A model generated the notes under the pieces. It saw only the letters and a list, made by a program, of their open reading frames with translations. It was not told the DNA's origin and searched no databases. Shown here one piece after another: positions 1 through 7,827 of a DNA stretch of 64,000 bases. A program made the position numbers and the translations under genes. Numbering within the stretch: the stretch's first letter is position 1; every line of letters begins with the position of its first letter. Origin of the DNA: JAMXLO01 sp964427005 (GTDB lineage: Bacteria; Pseudomonadota; Alphaproteobacteria; Acetobacterales; Acetobacteraceae); NCBI GenBank assembly GCA_964427005.1, contig CAYRTL010000010.1, positions 1 to 64,000 on the forward strand, written 5' to 3'.

Positions 1-30
1 AGCAGAGCCGCGAGCCAGTAGCGCCGCATG
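1..30 (-). CDS. 5' end of an unidentified gene cut by the window edge
   Basis: An ATG on the minus strand at 30-28 opens a frame reading MRRYWLAAL before the window ends. A basic start followed by hydrophobic residues would suit a signal peptide or first membrane segment. No good Shine-Dalgarno sequence is visible upstream and only nine codons are present, so this is a guess that a leftward gene begins here. The 220 bases to its right show no convincing coding sequence. Confidence 0.25.
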
Positions 31-223
31 GAACGAGGATAGAAGTAACGCGTTAGCAGAGGGTTGCGGCGATTTGCTTCGGACCGTTCCGGCTACGCCG
101 TCAGGTCAATGCTGCGTTGCAAAATATCGCTTGCATGCATACGACCGAGTGCGTAGATTGTGCATCGCAGCAATGCGGTCCCTGACCGCGCTGTCTGCTT
201 TCTTGGACGTTTCCTCCCTAAAC

Positions 224-256
224 TTGGCGGCGCCAAAAGCGCCGCCAATTTTTTTT
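224..256. terminator. GC-rich hairpin with T-tract after the N-formylglutamate amidohydrolase gene
   Basis: TTGGCGGCG (224-232) pairs with CGCCGCCAA (240-248) and is followed by eight T on the plus strand. It starts right where the minus-strand amidohydrolase gene stops (256), where the same hairpin is preceded by A8. The T-tract faces the plus strand, but the position suggests it ends the minus-strand gene or works in both directions. Confidence 0.55.
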
Positions 257-1143
257 CAAGCCGCTCCCAGGGCCGGCAGTGCCTCGGCAAGCTTCCCGAT
301 GAACCGCGTGATCGTCTGCCTCACCGTCGGGAACTCTGGAAGCTGTTCAATTCTGCCCTCGTCCATATAGAGCTCGCGTGCGATCTCGATCTGCAGCGCA
401 TGAACACCTTCGCGGGGCCTGCCGTAATGGCGCGTAATATAGCCCCCGGCATAAGGATCGTTGCGTCGTACCCGGTAGCCGAACTCCACCAGGAGTGTCT
501 CCACGAGCCGGGTCAGGTGTGGCCCACAGGCCGTACCGTGCGCGTCACCCAGCACAAACTCCGCTGGTCTCGCGTCCAGCCGAGTGGAATGAGCATGCGT
601 GGGCATGGAGTGGCAGTCGATCAGCAGGCAGTACCCGAACAGTGCCCGTGTTTCGGCGATCAAGCCGCCAAGTGCATCATGGAATGGCTGCCAGCAGGAG
701 CGAATCCGGCGCTCCGCATCGGCAAACGACAGCTTGCCGCGATAAATCGATTCACCGGATGAGACGACCCGGGCAATCGTGCCGAGCCCGGCACCCACCC
801 GAGGGCTGGTGGTATTCACCCACGATGGCAGCTTGTCCGCGAACATGCCGGGATCAAGTTCCCAGGGCTCCCGGTTGGCGTCGCACCAGGCACGGGGGAA
901 GGTCGCGGTGAGCAAGGGCGCACCGAAATCCGGCGCCGCGGAGAACAGCTCATCCACGAAGCTATCCTCGCTCCGCCGCAGGCTCAGTGCATCAAGCCTT
1001 GCGGCGGCCAGCAATTCGTCAGGGTAACTCCGACCCGAGTGAGGTGAGGCAAAGATGACCGGTATCGTCTGTAGCGCAGGCCGCAGCACCAGCACTGGTT
1101 CAGGCGAAGCGAGCGATGCAGCGACCGGGATATCCATCGCCAT
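256..1143 (-). CDS. N-formylglutamate amidohydrolase family protein
   Basis: A 295-residue protein of the FGase family (PF05013), whose founding members hydrolyse N-formyl-L-glutamate to formate and glutamate at the end of histidine degradation. The N-terminal stretch IPVIFASPHSGRSYP, the following EDSFVDELF and the WELDPGMF region are typical. The open frame continues upstream to 1278 but would then run through the tRNA-Val gene on the other strand, so I place the start at the ATG at 1143 (another ATG is at 1137). No other hut genes are adjacent, so the exact substrate (formylglutamate or another N-acyl amino acid) is open. Confidence 0.85.
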   Translation of the reverse strand: MAMDIPVAASLASPEPVLVLRPALQTIPVIFASPHSGRSYPDELLAAARLDALSLRRSEDSFVDELFSAAPDFGAPLLTATFPRAWCDANREPWELDPGMFADKLPSWVNTTSPRVGAGLGTIARVVSSGESIYRGKLSFADAERRIRSCWQPFHDALGGLIAETRALFGYCLLIDCHSMPTHAHSTRLDARPAEFVLGDAHGTACGPHLTRLVETLLVEFGYRVRRNDPYAGGYITRHYGRPREGVHALQIEIARELYMDEGRIEQLPEFPTVRQTITRFIGKLAEALPALGAA

Positions 1144-1181
1144 ATCAAACCCGGCACTGCACGCGCTGTCACGAGGCAAGC

Positions 1182-1210
1182 TTGCTCGCTGCGGACATGA
1201 CGCGTATTTT
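1182..1210 (+). promoter_or_regulatory. possible promoter of tRNA-Val
   Basis: TTGCTC (1182-1187) and TATTTT (1205-1210) are separated by 17 bases, and the tRNA begins 11 bases after the second box. Each box matches the sigma-70 consensus only partly (3/6 and 4/6), so the call rests mainly on spacing and position. Confidence 0.3.
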
Positions 1211-1221
1211 TTAAAGAGGAT

Positions 1222-1296
1222 GGGCGCGTAGCTCAGCGGGAGAGCACTGCCTTGACATGGCAGGGGCCACAGGTTCAATCCCTGTCGCGCCCACCA
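1222..1296 (+). tRNA. tRNA-Val (anticodon GAC)
   Basis: A complete cloverleaf can be folded by eye: acceptor stem GGGCGCG/CGCGCCC, D stem GCUC/GAGC, anticodon stem CUGCC/GGCAG around loop UUGACAU (anticodon GAC, reading GUC/GUU valine codons), T stem ACAGG/CCUGU with loop UUCAAUC, discriminator A and an encoded CCA at 1294-1296. It stands alone, diverging from the amidohydrolase gene. Confidence 0.95.
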
Positions 1297-1312
1297 TCCT
1301 AACAGTCATGTC

Positions 1313-1492
1313 TCAGTGCGGCTTCTTCGGCGCTTCGTCGAACACGCTGCACGCCAGCGTCACCAGGCGTTCGGCGGTGTCGGTGTAGCCGGCACGGTCC
1401 GCGTCCTGGGCGAGGGCGATGAGGCGATCCGACAGAATCAGCTCACTGACGGCTGGCTTCAGCGACGCATTGATGTGGGTTGTCCGCATCAT
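1313..1492 (-). CDS. small hypothetical protein (59 aa)
   Basis: A 59-residue protein beginning MMRTTHINASLKP. The ATG at 1492 is chosen over the longer frame (to 1522) because a clear Shine-Dalgarno (AGGGGGAAA) lies a few bases upstream. The sequence is soluble and helical (SELILSDRLIALAQDADRAG), without membrane segments or recognisable motifs. No function can be assigned. It sits between tRNA-Val and the ribbon-helix-helix gene, on the same strand as the latter. Confidence 0.6.
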   Translation of the reverse strand: MMRTTHINASLKPAVSELILSDRLIALAQDADRAGYTDTAERLVTLACSVFDEAPKKPH

Positions 1493-1544
1493 GGGATTTC
1501 CCCCTGTCGGGCTGTATAACAATGCGAATAATGCAACCTATGGT

Positions 1545-1745
1545 TTAGGAAGGCGTTAATCCGTCAGGAAAGAATTCGCGTAGGGCCAGCACCCGTAGAG
1601 CGGACGCCAGCGGCCGCCCGTTGTCACGTTGAGCATCCACCGTCGCTACCAGTGCAGTCAGAGTCTGCTGCCGCCCGGCCGCGATGTGTGTCAGGGCCGA
1701 CCAGAACTCCTGCTCCAGCGCGACGCTGGTTCGGTGGCCGGCCAA
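1545..1745 (-). CDS. ribbon-helix-helix domain protein, start uncertain
   Basis: A 66-residue protein of the short alphaproteobacterial ribbon-helix-helix family (PF13467 type), a putative small DNA-binding protein. Family features are GHRTSVALEQEFW at the N-terminus and RPLASALRVLALREFF at the C-terminus. The only usual start codon in frame is TTG at 1745. Family-like residues (KRSFSLAGHRTSV) extend six or seven codons further upstream into the end of the fumC remnant, where I see no ATG or GTG. The gene may have lost its start when the fumC locus decayed, or it may use a rare codon. In related bacteria this family often lies directly downstream of fumC, which fits its position here. Confidence 0.6.
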   Translation of the reverse strand: MAGHRTSVALEQEFWSALTHIAAGRQQTLTALVATVDAQRDNGRPLASALRVLALREFFPDGLTPS

Positions 1746-1771
1746 CGAGAAACTCCGTTTGATGAGGCCGC

Positions 1772-2243
1772 TCAGCCGCCGCCTCCTGGCAGCGCGGCAC
1801 CCGGCGAGGTCATTTCAGCCGGTACGACCCAGGGATCGAAATCCTCTGGCCGGATATAACCGAGCTTCTCCGCTGCCCGCTTCAGGCTCATGTTCTCCGC
1901 GAGGGCGAGCTTGGCGATCTTCACCGCCTTGTCATAGCCGATCCATGGATTGAGTGCGGTAACGAGCATGAGCGGTTTGGCCAAATTCTCGGCGATGTGT
2001 TCCCTGTTCGGTTCGAGCCTGGAGACCATGTTTCACGCGAAGCAAACGGCGGCATCGGTGAGCAGACGACAGGACTGCAACACATTCTGAATGATCACCG
2101 GTTTGGACACGTTCAATTCCAGATGACTTTGATCGCCAGCAATGGTCACAGTCGCGTGGCCGCCCGTGCCGCAACCATACTCGGCGCCTCACACTGCGTC
2201 GGATTTGTCTTGCCAGGCATGATGGAGCTCGACAGCCCGTCAG
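1772..2243 (-). pseudogene. fumC: 3' remnant of class II fumarase gene (fumC)
   Basis: Only the C-terminal third of a class II fumarase can be read. The superfamily signature SSSIMPGKTNPTQCEA is in the queG frame. After an indel at about 2160-2175 the match continues in the next frame (TVTIAGDQSHLELNVSKPV, then a stretch ending CRLLTDAAVCFA). It is broken by a TGA at 2035-2033 and resumes as NMVSRLEPNREHIAENL and LMLVTALNPWIGYDKAVKIA to a natural stop at 1772. The N-terminal two thirds are gone. An intact class I fumarase lies about 5.6 kb away, so the loss would be tolerated. Confidence 0.85.
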
Positions 2244-3351
2244 CCTGACCGGCTCCGCCCTCCAGTCGCTCGCATGCCCAAGCCGCGGCATCCGCCACGA
2301 CATCGCATGGGTCTCCGACCAGACGCGCGGCTGCCGGACGCAGTTCCGGGTTGCCCGAATTGCCGATGGCGATCAGCACGTTGCGCACGAAGCGATTGCG
2401 TCCAATGCGCCTGATCGGGGACCCTGCGAACATGCTGCGGAATGCGGCATCGTCCAGCCCCGCCAGTTCGGCCAGGCGTGGTGCCGTCAGATCCGCCCGT
2501 GCAATCAGCTTTTCGTGCCGCGTGGCCTGGGCAAACCGGTTCCATGGACAGACCGCGAGGCAGTCATCACAGCCGTAAATCCGATTGCCCATCATCGGGC
2601 GCAGTTCGTGCGGGATCGGCCCATGATGTTCGATGGTCAGATAAGAGATGCAGCGCGTTGCATCGAGCCGATACGGCGCAGGAAAGGCATTGGTAGGGCA
2701 TACGCTGAGGCAACGCGTACAACTGCCGCAGCGGTCGGCATGTGATTCATCGGGTGGGATTTCGAGTGTCGTGTAAATCTCGCCCAGGAACAACCACGAA
2801 CCGTGCGTGCGTGACACAAGGTTGGTATGTTTACCCTGCCACCCGATCCCAGCACGCTCCGCCAGCGGCTTTTCCATCACCGGCGCGGTATCGACAAAGA
2901 CTTTCACTTCTGACCCGAAGCGCGACACGATAAACTGCGCGAGATGCTTCAGCATGCCTTTCACCACGTCGTGATAGTCGCGGTTGCGGGCATAGACCGA
3001 AATGGTGCCGCGATCCGGCAACGCGAGTGTGGCAAGAGGTTCGATATCTGGCGCGTAAGAGAGCCCAAGGGCGATTACGCTGCGAACCTCAGGCCAAAGC
3101 TGCTGCGGATTACTTCGGGCGCCGGCTCGCGATTGGAGCCATCCCATGTCGCCATGTTGGCCAGCGGCCAAGAACTCAGCCAAACGCTCGCGTGCATCGG
3201 CACCGAGTTCCGCGCGACAGAAGCCGACAGCATCAAAGCCGAGAGCAAGTGCGCGATCGCGGATCAGTGGTTTCGGATCAGCCAGATCATCCCCTTCCGC
3301 GATAAGATGCCACGTCCTGCGTTGGTATCCAGGCGCCATCCGGCGGCGCAC
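2146..3351 (-). CDS. queG: epoxyqueuosine reductase QueG with a fumarase-derived C-terminal tail
   Basis: Epoxyqueuosine reductase, a cobalamin- and iron-sulfur-dependent enzyme that performs the last step of queuosine synthesis on tRNA. Two 4Fe-4S binding motifs are visible (CGSCTRCLSVCP and YGCDDCLAVCPW), with the DUF1730-type N-terminal half before them. The start is uncertain: GTG at 3351 and ATG at 3339 overlap queF without a good ribosome site, whereas CTG at 3285 (reading M-A-D-P-K) follows GGAAGGGG closely. About the last 30 residues, from SSSIMPGK onward, are not QueG but in-frame sequence from the fumC remnant, so the normal stop codon has been lost. The catalytic part is intact. 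It is the last gene of the queuosine operon. Confidence 0.9.
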   Translation of the reverse strand: MRRRMAPGYQRRTWHLIAEGDDLADPKPLIRDRALALGFDAVGFCRAELGADARERLAEFLAAGQHGDMGWLQSRAGARSNPQQLWPEVRSVIALGLSYAPDIEPLATLALPDRGTISVYARNRDYHDVVKGMLKHLAQFIVSRFGSEVKVFVDTAPVMEKPLAERAGIGWQGKHTNLVSRTHGSWLFLGEIYTTLEIPPDESHADRCGSCTRCLSVCPTNAFPAPYRLDATRCISYLTIEHHGPIPHELRPMMGNRIYGCDDCLAVCPWNRFAQATRHEKLIARADLTAPRLAELAGLDDAAFRSMFAGSPIRRIGRNRFVRNVLIAIGNSGNPELRPAAARLVGDPCDVVADAAAWACERLEGGAGQADGLSSSIMPGKTNPTQCEAPSMVAARAATRL

Positions 3352-3751
3352 CGGTTTGCCAGAACACGTCGATGGGGATGCCGCCGCGGGGATACCAGTA
3401 GCCGCCGATGCGCAGCCACACCGGGTCGAGCAGTGCCATCAGCTTGTCTGCGATGGCCATCGTGCATGCCTCGTGGAATGCGCCGTGATTGCGAAAGGAC
3501 GTCAGATACAGCTTCAGCGACTTGCTCTCGAGGATCCATTCACGCGGAATGTAGTCGATGACGATGTGGGCGAAGTCCGGTTGGCCGGTGATCGGGCAAA
3601 GCGAGGTAAACTCCGGGCAGGTGAAGCGCACCAGGTAGTGCTTGCCCGGAGACGGATTTGCTACGCGCTCCAGTTTTGCAGCGTCCGGACTGGGAGGCTG
3701 TTCGACGTGATGGCCAAGCTGCGTCAACCCAGCATAGTCGGTTTCCCTCAT
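3287..3751 (-). CDS. queF: NADPH-dependent 7-cyano-7-deazaguanine reductase QueF
   Basis: A 154-residue short-type QueF, which reduces the nitrile of preQ0 to the aminomethyl group of preQ1 using NADPH. The catalytic Cys52 lies in SLCPITGQPDF (with Asp59), and the family stretch ESKSLKLYLTSFRNHG follows. The start at 3751 is supported by GGAGGAG upstream and by a 4-base ATGA overlap with the tgt stop. The T-fold enzyme is cytosolic. It supplies preQ1 to the Tgt encoded just upstream. Confidence 0.95.
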   Translation of the reverse strand: MRETDYAGLTQLGHHVEQPPSPDAAKLERVANPSPGKHYLVRFTCPEFTSLCPITGQPDFAHIVIDYIPREWILESKSLKLYLTSFRNHGAFHEACTMAIADKLMALLDPVWLRIGGYWYPRGGIPIDVFWQTGAPPDGAWIPTQDVASYRGRG

Positions 3752-4869
3752 GTCGGCTCCTCCTGCGCCCATCCGGCGCGCACCACGGCGGCATGAGTGT
3801 CCAGCCGCCGTACCGCAATGGCGGCACGCAACCCGCGCATCAGGTCCTGATAATACCTCACATTATGCCAGGTCAGCAGCATCGGCCCGAGCATCTCCTC
3901 GGCCTTGAACAGATGATGCAGGTAGGCGCGGGCGTGGCGCGTGCAAGCCGGGCAGCCGCATGCCGGATCGAGCGGCGCAGTATCGTCGGCGAAGCGCGCG
4001 TTGCGTAGGTTGAGGACACCGCGCGAGGTATAAGCGCGGGCGGTCCGGCCCGAACGCGTCGGGATTACACAATCGAACATGTCGATGCCGAGCTGCACCG
4101 CGCCAATTATGTCGTCTGGTGTGCCGACACCCATCAGATAGCGCGGCGCATCAGGGGCCAGATGCGGCACGGTGGCGTCCAGCACGGCAAAGGTGGTGGC
4201 TTGGCCTTCACCAATCGCCAGGCCGCCGACTGCGTAGCCGTCGAAGCCGATGGACGTCAGGGTGCGGGCACACTCGGCGCGCAGGTCCGGGTAGACACTG
4301 CCTTGGACGATGCCGAACAGTCCATAGCCCGGTCGTGGAACGAAGGCATCGCGCGACTGCTGTGCCCAGCGCAGCGACAATTGCATGGACGCTGCCGCCT
4401 GCTCCGGTGTTGCCGGAAATGGGGTGCATTCGTCCAGGACCATGGTGATGGTGGCATCCAGCAGATGCTGGATTTCGATTGACCGCCGCGGGGTCAGGCG
4501 ATGAGTCGATCCATCGAGATGTGATTGGAACGTCACCCCGTTAGCATCCAGCTTGCGCAGCTTCGCCAGAGACATGACCTGGAAGCCGCCGGAGTCCGTC
4601 AGGATTGGTCCTGCCCAGTCCATGAATCGATGCAAGCCACCAAGCCGCGCAACGCGTTCCGCACCTGGGCGCAGCATCAGGTGGTAGGTGTTGCCGAGAA
4701 CGATATCTGCGCCCGTGGCGCGCACGGCGTCGGACGTCATTGCCTTCACGGTGCCGGCTGTACCCACTGGCATGAAGGCCGGTGTGGCTACTTCGCCATG
4801 GGCCGTGGCCAGCGTGCCCGTGCGCGCGGCACCGTCGGTAGCTGTGATGCGCAAGGTAAACTCCGTCAC
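3748..4869 (-). CDS. tgt: tRNA-guanine transglycosylase (bacterial Tgt)
   Basis: Exchanges guanine-34 of GUN-anticodon tRNAs for preQ1. Family landmarks: NTYHLMLRPG, the catalytic-site stretch LTDSGGFQVMS, FGIVQGS, YAVGGLAIGE, the second Asp region FDCVIPTRSGR, and the zinc site CGCPACTRH with a downstream THN-type His (LLTWHN). I prefer the GTG at 4869 (373 aa), which overlaps the queA stop as GTGA and follows GGAAGG. An in-frame start at 4890 would add seven residues. Confidence 0.95.
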   Translation of the reverse strand: MTEFTLRITATDGAARTGTLATAHGEVATPAFMPVGTAGTVKAMTSDAVRATGADIVLGNTYHLMLRPGAERVARLGGLHRFMDWAGPILTDSGGFQVMSLAKLRKLDANGVTFQSHLDGSTHRLTPRRSIEIQHLLDATITMVLDECTPFPATPEQAAASMQLSLRWAQQSRDAFVPRPGYGLFGIVQGSVYPDLRAECARTLTSIGFDGYAVGGLAIGEGQATTFAVLDATVPHLAPDAPRYLMGVGTPDDIIGAVQLGIDMFDCVIPTRSGRTARAYTSRGVLNLRNARFADDTAPLDPACGCPACTRHARAYLHHLFKAEEMLGPMLLTWHNVRYYQDLMRGLRAAIAVRRLDTHAAVVRAGWAQEEPT

Positions 4870-5888
4870 GACGCGCCTTCCAGCAGGCATGCGTCGCCAT
4901 AGGAGTAGAACCGATATCCTGCCTCGACCGCGTGGGCATAGGCAGTGCGCATCCTCTCCGTGCCGGCAAAAGCGCAGACCAACATGAACAGCGTCGAGCG
5001 CGGCAGATGGAAGTTGGTCAGCAGCAGATCAACCGCGCGGAACCGATACCCCGGCAGGATGAACAACGACGTGTCGCCGCAGAACGGCCGAACCAGACTG
5101 TCGTCTGATGCCGCAGTTTCCAGCAGGCGCAAGCTGGTCGTGCCGACAGCAACGACACGCCCGCCACGCGCACGCGCCGCATTGATCGTATCCGCTGCGC
5201 TCGCGGTGATCTCGCCGCGTTCGGCATGCATGTGATGCTGCGTGACATCCTCGGTTCGCACAGGCAGGAACGTGCCAGCTCCAACGTGCAACGTCACGGT
5301 CACACGTTGTACGCCGCGCTGATCCAGCGCCGCCAGCAGCGCCGGCGTGAAATGCAGCCCGGCTGTCGGTGCAGCGACCGCCCCTTCGTGCTGAGCGAAA
5401 ACCGTCTGATAGTCTTCGCTGTCCTGGGGCAGCGGACCTTTCGGTCGGTCAATGTAAGGCGGCAAGGCAAGCACGCCTGCGCGCTGTAGCGAGGCCTCGT
5501 CCTGATTAAATCGCAGAATAACGCTGCCGTCGGCGTGAAGCTCTAACACCGTCGCGTGCAGATCATACGAGAAACTCAGCTTGTCACCGACGCGCAAACG
5601 CCGGGCATTGCGAGCCAGCGCATGCCACGAACCATCCAGACGGCGCTGGTCCAGCGTGATCCCGATACGGGCGTCGCCGCGACGTGCGGTGAACTGCGCC
5701 GGGATCACCCGGGTATCGTTGGCCACCAGCACGTCGCCGGCACGCAACAATGCGGGTAGTTCGTGCACGACGCGATTTGTCAGCGCCGACTGCGAAACAC
5801 GCAACAAGCGCGCCGCATCGCGGGGGCGGACGGGATGCTGCGCGATGCGGTCTGGCGGCAGGTCGAAGTCGAAATCTTCGAGCCGCAT
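4866..5888 (-). CDS. queA: S-adenosylmethionine:tRNA ribosyltransferase-isomerase QueA
   Basis: A 340-residue QueA, which transfers and isomerises the ribose of SAM onto preQ1-tRNA to give epoxyqueuosine. Recognised from MRLEDFDFDLPPDRIAQHP at the N-terminus, VLVANDTRVIPAQF, APTAGLHFTP, HVGAGTFLPVR and TNFHLPRSTLFMLVCAFAG. The ATG at 5888 overlaps the stop of the transporter gene as TGATG, a sign of translational coupling. The longer frame to 5954 lies inside the transporter gene and is rejected as coding. Confidence 0.95.
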   Translation of the reverse strand: MRLEDFDFDLPPDRIAQHPVRPRDAARLLRVSQSALTNRVVHELPALLRAGDVLVANDTRVIPAQFTARRGDARIGITLDQRRLDGSWHALARNARRLRVGDKLSFSYDLHATVLELHADGSVILRFNQDEASLQRAGVLALPPYIDRPKGPLPQDSEDYQTVFAQHEGAVAAPTAGLHFTPALLAALDQRGVQRVTVTLHVGAGTFLPVRTEDVTQHHMHAERGEITASAADTINAARARGGRVVAVGTTSLRLLETAASDDSLVRPFCGDTSLFILPGYRFRAVDLLLTNFHLPRSTLFMLVCAFAGTERMRTAYAHAVEAGYRFYSYGDACLLEGAS

Positions 5889-6436
5889 CAGGCTGGAGTG
5901 GGCGCCACCCGGCGCAGCAGCCGCACCAGCGGAACGGCGACAAGCACCGCCCACAGTTTCCCGACCACCTGCCCTGTCAGGAAGTCGAGGCTACCGAAGG
6001 CGAGAAACAGGAAGACGATCGAGTCCACGACCAAACCGACGAGAGACGATGCGGCCACCGCCAGTGTCAACCGCTGCCGCTGCAACGGCGTATATACGGC
6101 GAAGTCGGCGAGCTCGCTCAGTGCGAACGCGGTGCCGGAGGCCAGCACCAGCGCAGGGGGCGCGATCAGCGAGGACAGCACCGTGCCGGCAGCAATTGCC
6201 GCGAGCCCCCAGGCCAGGCCGAGACAGCGCTGCACAACATCGCGCAGCACCAATGCTCCGCCGACAGTCAGGACTCCGGACGGTGCGAGCAGCCCGGGCG
6301 CGACCGGAACCAAGCATGGTCCCTGCGGGACGCAGACTGTCCCCACATGCTGGATCATCCAGTTGGCAAGCGGAATTGACGCCAGGAAGCAGGCAAAGGC
6401 CACGAGCCCGATGCGAGTGCGAAGAGCTGTATCCAT
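5888..6436 (-). CDS. yhhQ: queuosine precursor transporter (YhhQ/VUT family)
   Basis: A 182-residue integral membrane protein of the COG1738 vitamin-uptake-like family that imports queuosine precursors such as preQ0 and preQ1. Family signatures are IPLANWMIQHVG, the Cys-containing CVPQGPCLVPVAPGLL, LVLRDVVQRCLG and VVDSIVFLFLAFGSLDF, with about six hydrophobic segments. The ATG at 6436 is fused to the upstream VOC stop (TGATG). Its place directly ahead of queA, tgt, queF and queG supports a salvage role. Confidence 0.88.
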   Translation of the reverse strand: MDTALRTRIGLVAFACFLASIPLANWMIQHVGTVCVPQGPCLVPVAPGLLAPSGVLTVGGALVLRDVVQRCLGLAWGLAAIAAGTVLSSLIAPPALVLASGTAFALSELADFAVYTPLQRQRLTLAVAASSLVGLVVDSIVFLFLAFGSLDFLTGQVVGKLWAVLVAVPLVRLLRRVAPTPA

Positions 6437-6837
6437 CAGCGTGGCAGATAGGTCGAGATTTCCACCAGGTTGCCGTCCGGATCGCGGCAGTACACCGACT
6501 GCATCGGGCCTAGCGCTCCAGCGCGTTCCACCGGCCCTTGCAGGATCGCCACACCGCATTCATGCAAGTGCGCGATGACATCCTCGGGCCCGACTGCGGT
6601 GATGAAACATAGATCGCCGCTTCCGGGCGCGTCGTTTTCTCCTGTCGGCCAGGACCGGGTGTCGGTGCCGCTAGGGCGCACGTTGATCTTCTGCCCACCG
6701 AACTTCAGCGCCGTGCGGTTGTTCGGGCCGAAATCCTCGCGCTCCATCCCGAGCACACGCTGATACCAGGCAGCCGTGATCTCCACGTCCTTCACGTTCA
6801 GCACGATGTGGTCGATGCGATCGATGGTGAAGCGCAC
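6436..6837 (-). CDS. VOC-family (glyoxalase/dioxygenase-like) protein
   Basis: A 133-residue single-module vicinal-oxygen-chelate protein. It starts MRFTIDRIDHIVLNVKDVE, contains the GDLCFI strand and ends in CRDPDGNLVEIS. The His of DHIVL and the Glu of LVEIS are the usual metal ligands. The substrate cannot be told from sequence; relatives include fosfomycin-resistance-like and dioxygenase-like enzymes. It is the first gene of the operon that continues into the queuosine genes, coupled by TGATG. Confidence 0.8.
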   Translation of the reverse strand: MRFTIDRIDHIVLNVKDVEITAAWYQRVLGMEREDFGPNNRTALKFGGQKINVRPSGTDTRSWPTGENDAPGSGDLCFITAVGPEDVIAHLHECGVAILQGPVERAGALGPMQSVYCRDPDGNLVEISTYLPR

Positions 6838-6990
6838 TGGGTCGGAGTTCCTGGGTTCGTGCGACGCACCTAGCCCATTTCCGGGGGCGTGAAAACCGCG
6901 GGGTCATGTGGGGATGGGCGCGAGGCCATGTTGTCGCGCTGAGCCTGCAACCCTATTTGAGACATCCTATGGGATATGTCACGGTAAGGG

Positions 6991-7419
6991 ATGGTGAGGC
7001 TTACCGTCGACACCAACGTGCTGGCCTCAGCCTTCCGGAGCCGTTCCGGAGCAAGCTTCGCCCTGATCGGGCTGGCCAGGAGACAGAGAGTTCGAATGCT
7101 GGCGACGCCACCGTTGTTTCTGGAGTACGAAGCGGTGCTGAAGCGGCCGGAGCAACTGGCCGCTTCAGGCCTATCACCCGCAGACGTTGATGCGGCCTTG
7201 GACGCCCACGCGGCCCTGATCGAGCCCGTCGAGGCGCATTTGAGTTGGCGCCCCCAGTTGAACGATCCTGACGATGAGATGGTCCTGGAGGCGGCGATCA
7301 ACGGCCGTGCCGACGCATTGGTGACATATAACGCGCCACATTTTCGGGCTGCTGCGTCTCGTTTCGGGGTGCGTCTCGCGCGTCCGGTGGAGATTCTCCA
7401 TGGAGCAATCGAACCATGA
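6991..7419 (+). CDS. PIN-domain toxin, putative type II toxin-antitoxin system
   Basis: A 142-residue PIN-domain protein (PF13470-like), a predicted Mg-dependent ribonuclease. Acidic residues are present in LTVDTNVLASAF (Asp7), FLEYEAVLKRP and DPDDEMVLEAA. The last position reads ALVTYNAPHF, with Asn where many PIN proteins have Asp, a variation known in this subfamily. The toxin precedes its partner gene, with a 4-base ATGA overlap. An imperfect inverted repeat (ATCC..GGAT, about 6964-6975) just upstream could be an operator. Confidence 0.8.
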   Translation: MVRLTVDTNVLASAFRSRSGASFALIGLARRQRVRMLATPPLFLEYEAVLKRPEQLAASGLSPADVDAALDAHAALIEPVEAHLSWRPQLNDPDDEMVLEAAINGRADALVTYNAPHFRAAASRFGVRLARPVEILHGAIEP

Positions 7420-7697
7420 GCAAGGCGACCTATCCGCTCAAGCTGCCCGCCTCGATTAAGGCTGCGGCGGCGCGTCTGGCCAAAGAGGATGGCGTATCGC
7501 TCAACCAGTGGATTGCGACCGCTGTCGCGCAGAAGATTGGCGTGGTGGAGACGGCGGCACAATTCTTTCGGCAGCGGGCTGAGCGTGCGAAGCCGGATGA
7601 CCTGGAACGAATCATGCGGAGGGTGCCCGATGCACCCGTCGAGCCGGAGGACATGATCCCGCCCGATCTGGCCAAGCGGCTGTCGCGTTTGAAGTAA
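7416..7697 (+). CDS. antitoxin-like protein paired with the PIN toxin
   Basis: A 93-residue protein whose N-terminal half (YPLKLPASIKAAAARLAKE, then GVSLNQWIATAVAQKIG) is the strand-helix-helix pattern of Arc/HicB-like DNA-binding antitoxins. The C-terminal half is charged and probably wraps the toxin (DLERIMRRVP, EDMIPPDLAKRL). It overlaps the toxin gene by four bases and shares its strand, so the two form one transcription unit. The antitoxin assignment is inferred from domain type and pairing. Confidence 0.75.
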   Translation: MSKATYPLKLPASIKAAAARLAKEDGVSLNQWIATAVAQKIGVVETAAQFFRQRAERAKPDDLERIMRRVPDAPVEPEDMIPPDLAKRLSRLK

Positions 7698-7827
7698 GGC
7701 GATCGACCGCGCCCAGCTTGTAGCCGGCAGACTGCCCGCCTTTGATGTCGGGCGTGCATCGATGATATGCTGCTGCGCCCGGCGCACGCCGCCACTACAC
7801 GCGATTTTGGCGTCGCGGCATCGCGGA

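Noticed and set aside
160..762. 200-codon plus-strand ORF
   Set aside because: Antisense to the amidohydrolase gene; composition is that of a reverse shadow in GC-rich DNA.
1144..1278. N-terminal extension of the amidohydrolase frame
   Set aside because: It would be read antisense through the tRNA-Val gene and has no family similarity.
6838..6990. preQ1 riboswitch upstream of the queuosine operon
   Set aside because: I could not find a convincing preQ1 pseudoknot pattern or aptamer consensus in this spacer.
6870..7787. 305-codon minus-strand ORF
   Set aside because: Antisense to the PIN toxin/antitoxin pair; no motif and low-quality sequence.
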